Source of the DNA: Glebionis coronaria | Taxonomy: Eukaryota; Streptophyta; Magnoliopsida; Asterales; Asteraceae | DNA length: 64,000 nt | NCBI GenBank assembly: GCA_025667525.1 | Contig: CM046882.1 | Location: forward strand, 548,712,630-548,776,629 | Reading direction: 5' to 3' | In this document: piece by piece, positions 1 through 11,379 of the stretch | Numbering within the stretch: position 1 is the first letter of the stretch | Layout: every line of letters starts with the position of its first letter | Notes under the pieces: model-generated | Told to the model about the DNA's origin: nothing | Databases searched by the model: none | Seen by the model: only the letters and a program-made list of their open reading frames with translations | Made by a program: the position numbers and the translations under genes

Positions 1-318
1 CAAATCCGTTGATAGCTGGTAGTTTGCTAAAAACTACATGGTCATCAACTCACCATACTTAGAAGTGAAGAGTTAGCTAGTCCTACGGCAAACGGTTCTA
101 GGTAAAGACTCTATCAAATCCGTTAATAGTTGACTGTTTACCAAAAAGTGTAGGGTTATCAGTACACCTTATTATTTATGAATAAAGTACTGGCTATTCC
201 AGAGTGTACGGCTAACTGGTAAAGAATAAATCAAATCCGTGGATAGCTGATGATTTGCTAAAAATTATGATGCCAATACAGATTTGTTTGTTGTTAACTG
301 TTTTATTTCAGGTGAGAA
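1..318. repeat. tandem hairpin array, about 115-bp unit, 2.7 copies
   Basis: Units begin with CAAATCCGT at 1, 115 and 232, so the period is 114-117 bp. Each unit holds short inverted repeats. GTAGTTT (19-25) pairs with AAACTAC (31-37). In unit 3 the equivalent arms are ATGATTT (250-256) and AAATTAT (262-268). A second hairpin is AACTC (47-51) with GAGTT (70-74) in unit 1, and CAGTAC (160-165) with GTACTG (187-192) in unit 2. No coding potential is visible. The array ends at the E1 target site, so it belongs to the older sequence E1 entered, possibly the interior of E3. It is cut by the window edge. Confidence 0.7.
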
Positions 319-323
319 GACAT

Positions 324-626
324 TGTTAGAAATACGTTTTTACGTATTTAGAAATGATCGGTCACTCTAACGATATACACGTAGATTGGGATCATGATCT
401 AGTCATGTAAGTATAACCCATAAATCCCACATGTAGGGTGGACTATATATACCCTTCCTAGCATGTTAGGAAGGGTAGTTGTTGATTCACATTTCTCAAC
501 TAGTCATCATCCTTTCTCTCATTCTCTCCTTTCTCTCTCTAACTTTCCCTCTCTAGTTCTTCGTCCCTCTCCCTCTATTTAGATCTTAACAACACTTGTA
601 CAATCCTAAGAAAACGTGGACCTACA
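324..626 (+). repeat. E1 5' LTR
   Basis: The 303-bp LTR begins TGTTAGAAATACG and ends GGACCTACA. It has a TATA-like CTATATATA near 443-451, a CT-rich tract at about 500-580 (typical of a plant 5' leader), and two inverted repeats: AAATACGT with ACGTATTT near the start, and an 11-bp perfect hairpin at 450-477 beginning inside the TATA region. It matches the right LTR along its full length. Confidence 0.93.
443..477 (+). promoter_or_regulatory. E1 LTR TATA region overlapping a perfect hairpin
   Basis: The TATA-like CTATATATA runs directly into TACCCTTCCTA (450-460), loop GCATGT, then TAGGAAGGGTA (467-477). The same 11-bp stem is intact in the right LTR at 21698-21725 although the LTRs have diverged about 5%. 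Being just downstream of a TATA box, it would lie at or near the transcript 5' end. Promoter use is inferred. Confidence 0.6.
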
Positions 627-628
627 AT

Positions 629-642
629 TGGTATCAAGAGCC
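629..642 (+). other. E1 primer binding site (tRNA-iMet type)
   Basis: TGGTATCAAGAGCC begins two bases after the LTR. It resembles the usual plant initiator-Met primer site TGGTATCAGAGC with one extra A. Its position fixes the plus orientation of E1. Confidence 0.8.
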
Positions 643-894
643 GTGGTTGATTGATTTGTTCTTGTGTTTGTTTTGATTGATTTTGGTGGGTTTTGATTTA
701 ATCAAACTCAAATCTTGAAAATTTTTGCGTTTTTGTGGTTTATGTTTATAGCTAAATCGACTACATAGTGATGGTACTGATTTGGGTTAATTGATTTGGT
801 CAAAATCGTAAATTTTTTTGTTATCTGGGTGTTTTTTGGGGTATTTTTCGATCAACAGTGGGTTTGGATCGAATACAAAAACAGATCTAATTTG

Positions 895-1445
895 AATATT
901 CAGAAAGTCAAACTTTCGAAACAGGGTTTATAGAATTTATCCGAAACTCCACATTGTCAATTATTCCGAAAGTCAGATCTGTTATTTATCCGAAAGTCAG
1001 GTATAATCCTACATTGTTTTTTTATCCGAAAGTGGTCTGTCATTAAAGTTCTCAATTATTCTGAAACTCAAAGTACTGCTGTATTACTTTATTCTGAAAG
1101 TCAAAGGTATTCAGAAACTCAAATTTTTTTTGCCTTTGTTATTTTCCCGAAACTCAACTCAATTTTTTAATTATCCGAAACTCACTTTTTTCATATTATA
1201 TCCGAAACTCATATTTTCATATCATTCTCCGAAACTCCAAAAGTTCCGAAAGTGGGTTTTTTTCTCCGAAAGTGTTTTCCTCCGAAGGCGGTTTTCCTCC
1301 GAAAGTGGTTTTCCTCCGAAAGTGGGTCTTATCCGAAAGACGTTTTTCCTCCGAAAGTTGATTTTCTACGAAACTCGTTTTTCTCCGAAACTCGTTTTCT
1401 CCAAAACTCGATTTCTTTTCCGAAACTCGATTTTTTATCCGATTT
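895..1445 (+). repeat. E1 leader: about 24 dispersed TCCGAAA(GT/CTC) motifs
   Basis: The words TCCGAAAGT, TCCGAAACTC and close variants (TTCAGAAAC, TTCTGAAAG) recur every 15-30 bp, separated by T-rich spacers. Both strands are open in several frames here (for example 1130-1453 plus and 1217-1474 minus), but those frames only translate the repeat (FSSES, FRRKT), so I do not call proteins. The region lies between the primer site and gag, where an untranslated leader would be. Confidence 0.75.
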
Positions 1446-1499
1446 TTTTTTGAATCCAACAGCTTTCTTTTCAAAATATGACTTTTTCAAAAACATTAT

Positions 1500-2035
1500 C
1501 TATTCTTAGACAAACAGGACCTAAACTTCCAATACAGACTTCGACACACGAACACCCAAACACCCAAACCTCAAAAACACGACTCACAATTGATTTCACC
1601 CAAACCTCCAATTGATTTCAAACTTCGACAAACGACTCAAACCTCACACTTTGACTCAAAGACACATAAAAAACACTGGACTCAAAGACCACCATAGTCA
1701 TCGACCACACCATCAGTTCACTAAAAACAACAAGACTCAATCAACAGAAACGAATCCAAAGACTCCTCAAATCTGACTCAACCACGACACCAAGTCTCGA
1801 CCCAAACTCATACACATTCTTGACCCATTCTCAAACTCACGCACACAAACTCACACACAAACACATTCTCGACCCATTCTCGACCTCACGTAGACACACA
1901 AACCAGAAAGATCTCACCAACAGTTTTCGACTGGCAGTCTCACTCACCAACAGTCACGACTCGACTCAAACCCACACAACAAACAAGATCTCATTCATAC
2001 AAAACTCTCATCGATCCAAAACCAAAAAATAAAAC
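1500..2035 (+). repeat. E1 leader: strongly G-poor C/A-rich tract
   Basis: The plus strand is dominated by C, A and T with very few G. Recurring words are ACTCAAA, CACACAAAC, CTCGACC and GACTCAAAG. It follows the TCCGAAA block with no recognisable coding signal. The 70-residue frame at 1820-2032 is repetitive H/T/S-rich translation and is not called. Confidence 0.5.
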
Positions 2036-3136
2036 AAAACAAAAAGCACCTACCCGAGACCTCATAACAGATCTTGAACCAATATCATCTTGGAATACAT
2101 TGAATTCTTGTTGGTACAATAGGTTTTGATTCGAAGAAAGGTTTTTGACAGTCGATTCGTGTGTCAGATGATTTGATGTGGGGGCGGTGTTAACGAGATT
2201 GGTTAAAGAAGAGGCGGAGATTATACCGGTGCGTGATTCATTAGTTGAACTGATAAGATTGATTGAGTGGTGATAAGATCTTGGTATATGGTTGGTATAA
2301 GGTGGATAGAAGGAAGAAAGGGATGAAGTTTTCCATGTGTTGGATTTAGGCTGCGTTGGGAGTAAGATATTTGAAGGCGGAGTATACAATGTTTTGAGAT
2401 TGGTCTGGTGTAAGATATTCGAGAGAGTGACGGAGGTTTCTATGTACTATTGAGACTAGGTTTTTGGCAATATATAATCTCATTTCTTGACCGGGTTTTG
2501 TTTAAATTACACGGGCTGGGCCATTTGTTTAAATTACACAGGTTTTTGTTTTTTTGTGATATTAAAAATGTTGGGCCATATGGATTATGATGGGCTGTGA
2601 TTATTTTGGCTATTCATTTTGGTAACAAAATACAAACATATTTTTTGACAAATTCATTTAGACGTGTAGTGGTCTACTTGTGAGTATATCATTTAAGTTA
2701 CAACTTTTGTTCTTATTTGATTGGTATAAGGTGGTATTATAACGGGTTGTATTGATTGTCCGGGTATTTTGAAAGTGTCGAGTTTTAAAATATTTGACGG
2801 ACAAAGACAAAGTGACGAGACAAAGTTTATTTGATGAGACAGTGAAAATGGATAAATTTTGAATTTTAGTGGCTACGGATTTTATCGGGTATTATTATTT
2901 GAAATTGACGACGGATTTTTCATCGATCAGTAATCCTTAACGTCATTGTTCATCAAACTTCAATGGAATCGTTGACTTCAACGTGTCAAGATGTAGAATC
3001 GCATCAAATGCAAGACAAAGCTAGTGAAAGTGGCATCACTTGATTTCGACTACTTCAGTCTCATTTAGTAACTCTTTCATGGCTTTTAGGAGGAAACGAA
3101 TTTGTGATACTTTTTGGTCAAGATCGTCATATATTC
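2036..3136. other. E1 leader, no gene recognised
   Basis: The stretch becomes T/G-rich on the plus strand. An antisense frame of 132 codons runs 2389-1991 (S/T/N-rich, resembling nothing I know). A short sense tract beginning ATG at about 2962 stops after about 25 codons. I see no promoter, RNA gene or inserted element. Confidence 0.4.
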
Positions 3137-5149
3137 ATGGAATCGATGTTCATCATCTTGAACCAATTAGCAGAGCAACTCCACAATGAAGATTTCAATC
3201 ACTCTGCAACAACACTTGCATATAACGCTCTCCTGACACAACTCACGCCTTTTCTCTAATTCAATATCGTCAAGAATGAAAGTTCAGTTATTTGCCAGTC
3301 ATTTCTTCGAGACATACATACCGAGCTTCAAGATTTCCGTGGTACATTATTGAAACTCATGACATCGGTCTCGTCTTCGATTTATGAAAGATCCCGACTT
3401 CAGCAAGCGTATGATAATGGAGTGCAAGAATCTACGATGCAAGAGGAAAATGGTCATACGATTGACGCATTGGAGGCTGCTAAAGATTGCAAGGGCATGG
3501 AATCAACAAAGCATGATATCAGCAGCACGTCAAGGAATGTTACAGACATCTCTTATGATGAAACCATACCCGTTTATGACGAGGAGCCCACAAACATGGT
3601 ACATTGTAATGTTGTATATGATGTATATGCTGATGAAATGCTGCATATTGAGCATTTTGAACTTAACTGTGACAAACATGGATGGAAAAGAGTGATAGCG
3701 ATACCATTTCTGATTTATCCGATGTGCGTCATAATGGGGAGAGATTGCTCAGAATGCTATAGTACATCATGATAAATGCTTTATGACTGCTTCGTTAACT
3801 GATTCTGATTCCAAGATTAAAGAGCTTGAAACATTCATAGCTCAGCAATCGAAAGATCTTGAGGATGCCAAACTTGAATTTTCTAAGAGAACTGACAAGT
3901 TTGAAACATATTTTGAAAACTTGAAAAGTCAAACGTTGTTCTTGAACAAAAATTGGATCAAAAAGTCCTAGATTCTAAAGCTGAAAAGGATAATCTTTTG
4001 AAACAAATTAAGTTGCTAGAATCTAAATTGGCATCCCAAGATAAATTGCTCAAAGAGAATGAGACTTTAAAGGCTCAAGTACAGGAAAAGGTCTTTGCTA
4101 TAGCTGCGTTGAAGAATGAGTTGAGGAAAACTAAAGGAACTAGTGTGGACACTAAGCTTGAAAAACCATCAATCTTAGGGAAACCGCCTACAAATCATTC
4201 CATTAGACAACCGACTGCATTTAGATCCGAGCGACCACAATCCTCGAGACCGCGGTTTGCCTCCCAAGTTGATATGGTTCATATTTCTAGAAGAGTCACT
4301 CCACCAACTAGGCCTAATGTGACTAAATCAGCTTTAGCAAGACCTAATCACATGATTGCCTCTAGTTTCTCTATGAATACAAAGAACGCGTCTAGAACTA
4401 GTTCAATTGACGTTCAACATACATTTGGTCTAAGGGAAGCTATTCAAAAGACACAAGTAAGAGATAGGAATTTCAAACCTATTCAGATGTCTTCTAGATT
4501 ACCCAACAATGCTAACCGTAGTATGTCATATTCTAGGAGCATCAATCAATCATCTAGGAATTCTAGATCTTACTTGGACATTAAATATGCTACTTGTAAA
4601 ACATGTAGAAAATGTGTCTTTAAGGAAAATCATGACTCTTGTGTCAAGAAATTCCTTCATGAGGTGAACGCCCATGCTAGAACTAAATCCCAGTGGTTAG
4701 CTAAAATCAAACCCATTGGTAAAGTTTGGCGCCCCACTGGTAGAACTTTCACGCTTGTAGGACACGAGTGCTTTGTAACTAGGATAGTCTCGATCCTACT
4801 AAGACTACTAGGGAGGAAATTCAAAAAGGGTGATACATCACTTAAGCCTGAACTTAAGGTTTTCTATAAAAGGAAACGTTTTCTAGCTAAGACAAGTGAA
4901 TCATCTCCTCAGATCACCTCTAGCACAAGAAAAGAAAACTGTGAATCCCCGTAGGGTTCTAAGATAGATATCGCTAACCCATATAAAAGCATGCAAACTT
5001 CTAATGAGAATGCAGGTACCAAAGTCAACGTTCAACAAGAACACAGCAGTCCAATCTTTGTATACCGTACAACTAAGGACACTCTTAGAGTTTGGTTGCT
5101 GAAGAAGCTGATATCTAAGAAACAAGTGTCTCAGGGGATTTGCGGTTAA
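3137..5149 (+). pseudogene. gag: E1 broken Copia-type gag
   Basis: This is the structural (capsid/nucleocapsid) protein region of a Copia-like element. An acidic N-terminal part (3137-3772) leads to a long coiled-coil segment (about 3783-4130, with heptad-like runs such as LLKQIKLLESKL), then a basic Ser/Arg-rich region, a Cys-rich patch (CKTCRKCVF, then HDSC, about 4595-4645), a PTGRTF motif and a tail ending near RVWLLKKL (about 5090-5113). I recognise this order from Asteraceae Copia gag proteins. Breaks: TAA at 3257, TGA at 3770 with a frame change by 3783, another frame change near 3940, and TAG at 4952; the last stop is TAA 5147-5149. The start is uncertain; 3137 is the earliest ATG in the first frame. 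No pol follows. Confidence 0.7.
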
Positions 5150-5157
5150 GCTCACAA

Positions 5158-5697
5158 ATTATGGCTTCTCGTTAAATGACAGACGATGACCCGGATTTAA
5201 AATAAAGTAAAGTTTATTGCCGATGATAAACCTATCCTCACAAACGAGAAATTAAATTTTCTCGGACACGTGCTATTATTAAAACTATTCAAAAGCTTTA
5301 AACTCGTGTACATGGCTCATAGTCAAATCACAGTCTGTGACCCGAACTTCAAAGAATGGGAAGTTTATCTCGTCAACGATAACTTACCCTCAAAACGAGA
5401 AATTAAGTTTTCTCGGACACGAGCTAAAATTAAAACTATTCAAAGGTTTTATGCTCGTGTATAATGGCTCATCGTTAAATTTCAGACGATGACCCGCACT
5501 TCAAATAAAGGAAAGTTTATCGCCGATGATAAAATTATCCTCACAAACCAGAAATTAAATTTTCTCGGACACGAGCTTATCCTAAAACCATTCAAATGTT
5601 TAGTGTAAAAGGCTTATAGACAAATCACAGTCTGTGACCCGTTCATCAAAGAAAGGAAAGTTTATCGCCGATGATAAACCTATCCTCACAAACGAGA
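5158..5697 (+). repeat. E1 hairpin array, left part (about 150-bp units)
   Basis: Units are anchored by CGAGAAATT...TTTCTCG at 5245, 5396 and 5549, with a fourth started at 5693 and cut by E2. Each unit has four hairpins in fixed order: CGAGAAA with TTTCTCG; an arm like ACACGAGC with GCTCGTGT; a variable stem such as TCATCGT (5469-5475) with ACGATGA (5486-5492); and GTTTATC with GATAAAC. Short frames here (such as 5270-5464) are array translation. The array resumes at 16364 after E2. Confidence 0.88.
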
Positions 5698-8352
5698 TTT
5701 AACACCCCCAAGTTACATTGCGCAGCGGAAATACACATTTGGGTGCTAAACACAAACATTGTTACACAAGACATTTTGAACAAACTCAAAATGATACAAT
5801 TGAAATATAAAAGAATATAATTTAACCATTGTCTAAAACTTTCGATCCTAAGTAAAACAATTTTAGAAATATTAGAGTAACATTTAGGTCCCCCAAAGAC
5901 TTCATCAAATCAACAAACAATTTACCAAAGTACATAACCGTACATTATTATTTTTATGACAAAAAGGGAAAGAAATTTGTTTTAGACCAATCACCACAAA
6001 AGCAATCCGCAATCCTTCTCCAGCAAGCTCCGCAATTCATCAACTTCAATCACCTGAAATACATGCTTAAAATCATCAACACAATGGTTGAGCGAGTCTA
6101 TAGGTTTTCCAAATCATCAATTGAACACAAGAGAAAAATCAATCAAGATCACTTAATAGAATTGTCGTGCACACAATCTATTAGTCAGGCATTCGTATAT
6201 AGCAATAGCTATTAAATTGTATTAAGCTCATGACACCGACCCCTTAGCTTAGTCACCCACGCCTAAAGCCGGCATGACCAGATGAATTCCAGTGCCCCTA
6301 CTAGGGTATCAGTTGCAAGTATACCACATTCTCATTCTCGTAAAATTATCCTTCCCAGCGGGTTACTCAGCGTAAAGCACTGGTCTCAGATAGGGTTGTC
6401 AGCCCAATAGTACTATTATTAGAATAAGCGGCTATTCCCAACTCACAACATCAAGTCAGAAGATAGTTAAGGGCTCATGAATTTAGGGACTTTTGCAACA
6501 TAGGTACTTATACAATTCAAATCAACAAAGGCAACAAGGCAACATTCGGGTCCAAACAATCAATCATGACTTGTGTTCATTTTTACTTTCAAATAGCATG
6601 TATCCCCCTCGCGGGTTTTAAAATCAGTCGACATAATTACAAAAGCTAGGCTATAGACTCACCTTGAGTAATAGCAGTAGCAAGACGATCTTCGACAATA
6701 GTTGATGCCCGATAAACACAAAAACCGCAACCTATCAAATAAGGCGCGTTCATCAATAATAAATTCGAGTAAAATCCATACTTAGTAACATCAAACTCAA
6801 AATCATAAAATCACACCCAACCCAAAATGAAAACAATTCAAGTGACCTTTTACTTCATTCTATATGTTTACTCTATTAGTTATTCTTTCGATAGAAATCT
6901 GCCGGTACACACCAAATGTACGAGCTCATTTACCCCACTTAAACACATCAAATACTTATGATACTAATCAGAAATGCCACTTACTATATATAGAAAGACC
7001 TGTTAAAAGCCCATCAAAATATTTTACTTTTAAAGTTCCCTGCCCGACACATCTTTGAACTACAAAAACCGGACAGTTTTACGTCAACAACTCATATAGT
7101 CTTTTTAACTTATTTATTTTACTCCGTTTACCAAACCGACACTCGACTTTGAAAATAAACTCAACATCCTCATACTTAACGCTTAACATCAGTCCATGAC
7201 ACATTTCAAAATCCTTTTTATAGTCCCCGAGATTCGATCCAAATATCGACAACAATTATATATCGTGCCGATACTCGTCTCCCGATACACGAATAATCAA
7301 AACATCATAACTTCGTGCTCGTTTGGAGCTAGAAGCTCTATCTTATATCAAATCGAAGCTAAAAGAATTCTCTACAACACTATCCTATTAGATTAACCAT
7401 TTTCAAACAGTAAGTTTTCCAAAAATTACCTTTTACCTACTGGTCTAAAATAAATGTTTAGAAATCATGTTAAATCAATTTTTCAACCTATTTTAATCAT
7501 TCTCATATGTCTAAAATCATCCTTATATCATTACCAACATATCATCTAACCCATAACAACCTTGAATGATCATACAAAAATTTACCCACTCAAAATTTTA
7601 AACATGCAATAATTAAAATATACATAAAACAACACTAACAGCAATATACCATAATAAAAATGGATCAAACCTTCATGGATCATCAGCAAAAATTAAATGT
7701 TCTTGCATGTTGCTAAAAATTACATCAAAATGATCCCCGTTGAATTTCCAACATGGGATATGTTTTAGTTTTTGAAGATTCAAAGTAAATTTTGAAAAAT
7801 CAAAGTGTTTAGGTGGTGCTGGTGTAGGGTTTGTAGAGGGAGAAGGAAGAGAGATGGAGATTTTGCATGTATATGTTTTTAGGTGAGAGAAATCACCTTT
7901 TATATGGTGGTGGAGGGACTAGTTTTGCCAATTTGTGATAGTTTTGGTCCAATGAAATTAAATAGTTGTAAGGGTAGAAAATGTAAATTGTCAATTTTGA
8001 AAATATTTACGAGGCTCGGGTTTCGTAAAAATACTTTTCAAAAGTTAAAACGCACTCAAAATATGATGATAATATGATCCCGGTTCGACTTAATACGCAC
8101 TTAAAATAAAAACGTCAAAATTATAAACATCGAGACAACAAATGATAAAACATAAAATCTCGGGCATCAGTCGATATCGTGGTCACTAATAATCCTCTCC
8201 ATTAGTAAAAAGATAAAAATAAGACCTCCAACGTCGGTTTTAATTAAAACCATCAATCGTCATTTCATTCAACTCATCAAAAATTTCAAAATTATTCGTA
8301 AAAATAATATTATATAATATTAAATAAATGGCCTCGGGTTTCGGTTGTCACA
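5698..8352 (-). repeat. E2 3' LTR
   Basis: The 2655-bp LTR matches 13704-16363 closely throughout, including the same short frames (for example 7196-7396 mirrors 15204-15404), so those frames are not genes. On the minus strand it begins TGTGACAACC at 8352. It adjoins the purine tract, so it is the downstream LTR. Confidence 0.9.
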
Positions 8353-8372
8353 TCCTACCCTCCTAAAAGAGA
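8353..8372 (-). other. E2 polypurine tract
   Basis: Read on the minus strand the sequence is CTTTTAGGAGGGTAGGA immediately before TGTGACAACC. This purine run at the LTR edge is the expected plus-strand primer of a Gypsy element. Confidence 0.75.
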
Positions 8373-10049
8373 GCGACGTCCCGGCGCTCGGCCCCTCTTA
8401 TATTCACATTCCATACCTCCAGAACAAAAGAGAACTCTTTTCCTTAAAGAAATCATCATGCTTCCTTCACGAATTCAAATTCATCCCTAGAATTCTTGTA
8501 TCTTCACAATATAATCTCACTATGTTTCGACCTCATAAGAACTCTTCACAGTCCTTTCTTATGAAAAGAAACTTATCTTCAAGTTGAATTCTTTCCTTGT
8601 TGTTCCCAAAACAAATTTCACCTGTCATAACGATACCTTAAGCATAACCACGTTTCCCAATTTCAAACTCCATTGATTTCCTTTGAATACCTACATAACT
8701 CTTCTGATGACTCCTTGTTACTAATACACGGTCCTTAATCCATACAATCGTATCAATATTGTCAATATCACTTCTAGTTCAGTCATTCAATTCTACCAAC
8801 ATTTCTGCAATACACCGATAACCTAATCTTACGTCCATAACTCACGATCTTTAACCTTCACAAATTGAAGTTTTTTATGTACCATCAAACAGTACAGCCT
8901 CATTACTAGCATGACAATCATCGTCATATACAAATTCCAACAATTTCTATGTCAATCACACACGTACAAGCATATCGTTCAATGTTCGAATCGTCCTTTC
9001 ACTCTGTCCATCATTCTCTGTATAACACACAGTCCTCAACTCAACTTTCATCTTTACCCAAACCCAAACGTATCGATTACTTGAGTTGTGAGATTCCTTC
9101 ATCACTAAGTCTCACTCTCTCAACTTAGATATGTTAGTAGTGCTCAATATACCATACCTAACTTGGCGTTACAACAAAATCCTTTCCATAAGTTCGATAA
9201 AATGTTGAAATCACTTATCTTGACCTCCTTCTCAAATCAGACCACTAGCTTCAAATTTCATATCCTTGCTATCAAGCCCATACTTCTTGTCATTACCAAA
9301 ACTCAAATCTTAAACGATTTTCTCCTTTTTATCCCTGATAAGTGCATTAGCTACCACATTCGTCTTCCCCGGATGACGGCGAATCTCGTAGTCATAATCA
9401 CTCACAGTCATAACCACCAACATACTCAAATACTTAAAACATATATAATTGGTAATCCCCTACTAATATCCTTTAACATCCGATGAAATTATTTATGGAG
9501 CAACTTCTATGGTCCTTTATCACTACATACTTGATTCCATACAAGTAATATTTCTAGAATCTCAAAGCAAACACCACAACTACATAACCCTTACGAAACA
9601 CATCACAACAAACTATAAGTCCTTCAAATTGTTCCAACAGTGACAACATCGGTGCTGAACACAACCTACCCTTCAGTGTCCAAAATACAGCTTCCCCATC
9701 TGATAAGGATCAGATCTCGAAACTTACAATTGAGATGTATAAGTGGGACTCACACATCCAATTCTTCTTAGTCGGCTTAATCAATGGTTTAACAATCAGT
9801 AAAAACCCTTCGATAAACCTCCGATTATTCCCAGCTTAAACTAAGGAGTTAACATATTTCCATCAGCGTCGTTGGTACCGACCAATCCTTAGTCGTTTCA
9901 ATCTTGGCAAGATCTTCATGAATACCTTTGTTGTCAATCAACTGCCTTAGAAAACGCAAATATTTCAACTAACATTCACACATAGGAAACTTTACATACA
10001 GTTTCTCTTCTTCCAACCATCCCAAATTCATCCTCATGTGCTACTTATG
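8373..10049 (-). pseudogene. E2 decayed pol, RNase H and integrase part
   Basis: No long frame survives. The clearest relic is on the minus strand at about 9400-9330, where YEIRRHPGKTNVVANAL can be read; that is the conserved linker between RNase H and integrase in Gypsy pol. The rest, down to the purine tract, should be integrase by position but is too degraded for me to place residues. Plus-strand frames here (9163-9486 and 8345-8587) are antisense shadows. Confidence 0.5.
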
Positions 10050-10559
10050 TTCATCCTTTCCTCTTGGATTAAAATAGAATATCTTCAATAGATATAATGA
10101 CTAACTCATCCTAGCACATCTTACACACAAGATTAACCCAATCCATTAATACGGCAGATGCATTCGTCAATACCAAAAACATCACTTGAAACTTAAAGTA
10201 ACCACATCAAGTATGAAAAACAACTATAGGAAAATCTTCCTCCATAACTCTCAGTTAATGATAACCAAAACTCAAAGCGATCTTTGAGTACACACTGGAT
10301 CTATACCAGTTGCAAGGATCAAACAAATCATCAATCCTCGGTAATGGATACTGATTCTTGACTGTCAATTTGTTAAGCTCTCGATAATCAATACACGTCC
10401 AAAACAATCCATCCTTCTTTGACAAACAACACAGACGATCATCACTGTAACGAAACTTAATCTAATACATCCTTTATCCATCACTTCTCTCAGTTGACCG
10501 GATAACTCATTCCATTCTGACGGTGCCAAATGATAAGGCTTACAAATACTACTCAACAA
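10050..10559 (-). pseudogene. E2 decayed reverse transcriptase
   Basis: On the minus strand, KPYHLAPSEWNELSGQL is followed by a degraded GFIRPS-like segment, then [20 protein letters not shown], then a remnant of the fingers/palm region with LTNASAV. The catalytic YxDD box is changed (reads SIEDILF). Several stops and a frame change separate these pieces. The order matches the N-terminal half of Gypsy reverse transcriptase. It cannot encode active enzyme. Confidence 0.75.
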
Positions 10560-11379
10560 AACGCAGAATCACTACACAACGAAACGCAGAAGCACCACAC
10601 CAATCGCTTACAACACTCAATCGACACGAACACCACTTCACAAGACGGCATCAACTCTGCGAAACTTCAGGAAAAACCTCAGAATACTCTCGAGTCATTA
10701 ACAGATCTCCCAACTTCTCCTCAACTACCCTATCACTAATTACCTGAGCTAGGAATACATCATATCCTTCTTCTGCATACTTCCTTGTTTCCAAACAAGA
10801 TACTTTTCAAACGGAAAATTCACTCATCACCTCTCTTAGTCAACACTCAGCTTTGCAGCAAAATCTAAACCAGCATCTATCAATTTATAGTGAAGATTAA
10901 TCCAATCTTAAGCATCAGCACTTCGCACCACTAACCAATTCATACCAATAATCCACATCTAAAAATTTCAACTCTTTGAGCATCAAGTCGATACTAAACA
11001 CCTACCTTCCTAAATTCAAGGAACACACTATCAGTGTAAGACTAACACTACCAACCTTTCCTGCAGTTAACTCCACATCATAGTTAATTGTCAGTCTTAC
11101 TAATTCTCCATTGATAAAACAACTGAACCTTTACATTTCTACAGTTTCTACCCGATCTGAAATCAAACAACATACTAACATAAAGATCACCAAATAAGAA
11201 TATACCATTTACAATATTCAGACCTAAGGGTTTGTCAGCATCATTCAAACGTAAACTAGAGCGGCAACATTCCTATCTTATCAATTTCCTTTCCTTGGAT
11301 AATTATCTTGCTTGTGTTCTTTCTTGCCATGGCTAAATCATATCACTACTCCAGGGTACTAATTCCAATAACTAATCCT

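Noticed and set aside
1130..1509. Overlapping open frames on both strands (85-107 codons)
   Set aside because: They translate the TCCGAAA motif repeat; open frames on both strands result from composition.
1991..2389. 132-codon minus-strand frame in the E1 leader
   Set aside because: Low-complexity S/T/N-rich, no recognisable domain, antisense within an element leader. Noted but not called a gene.
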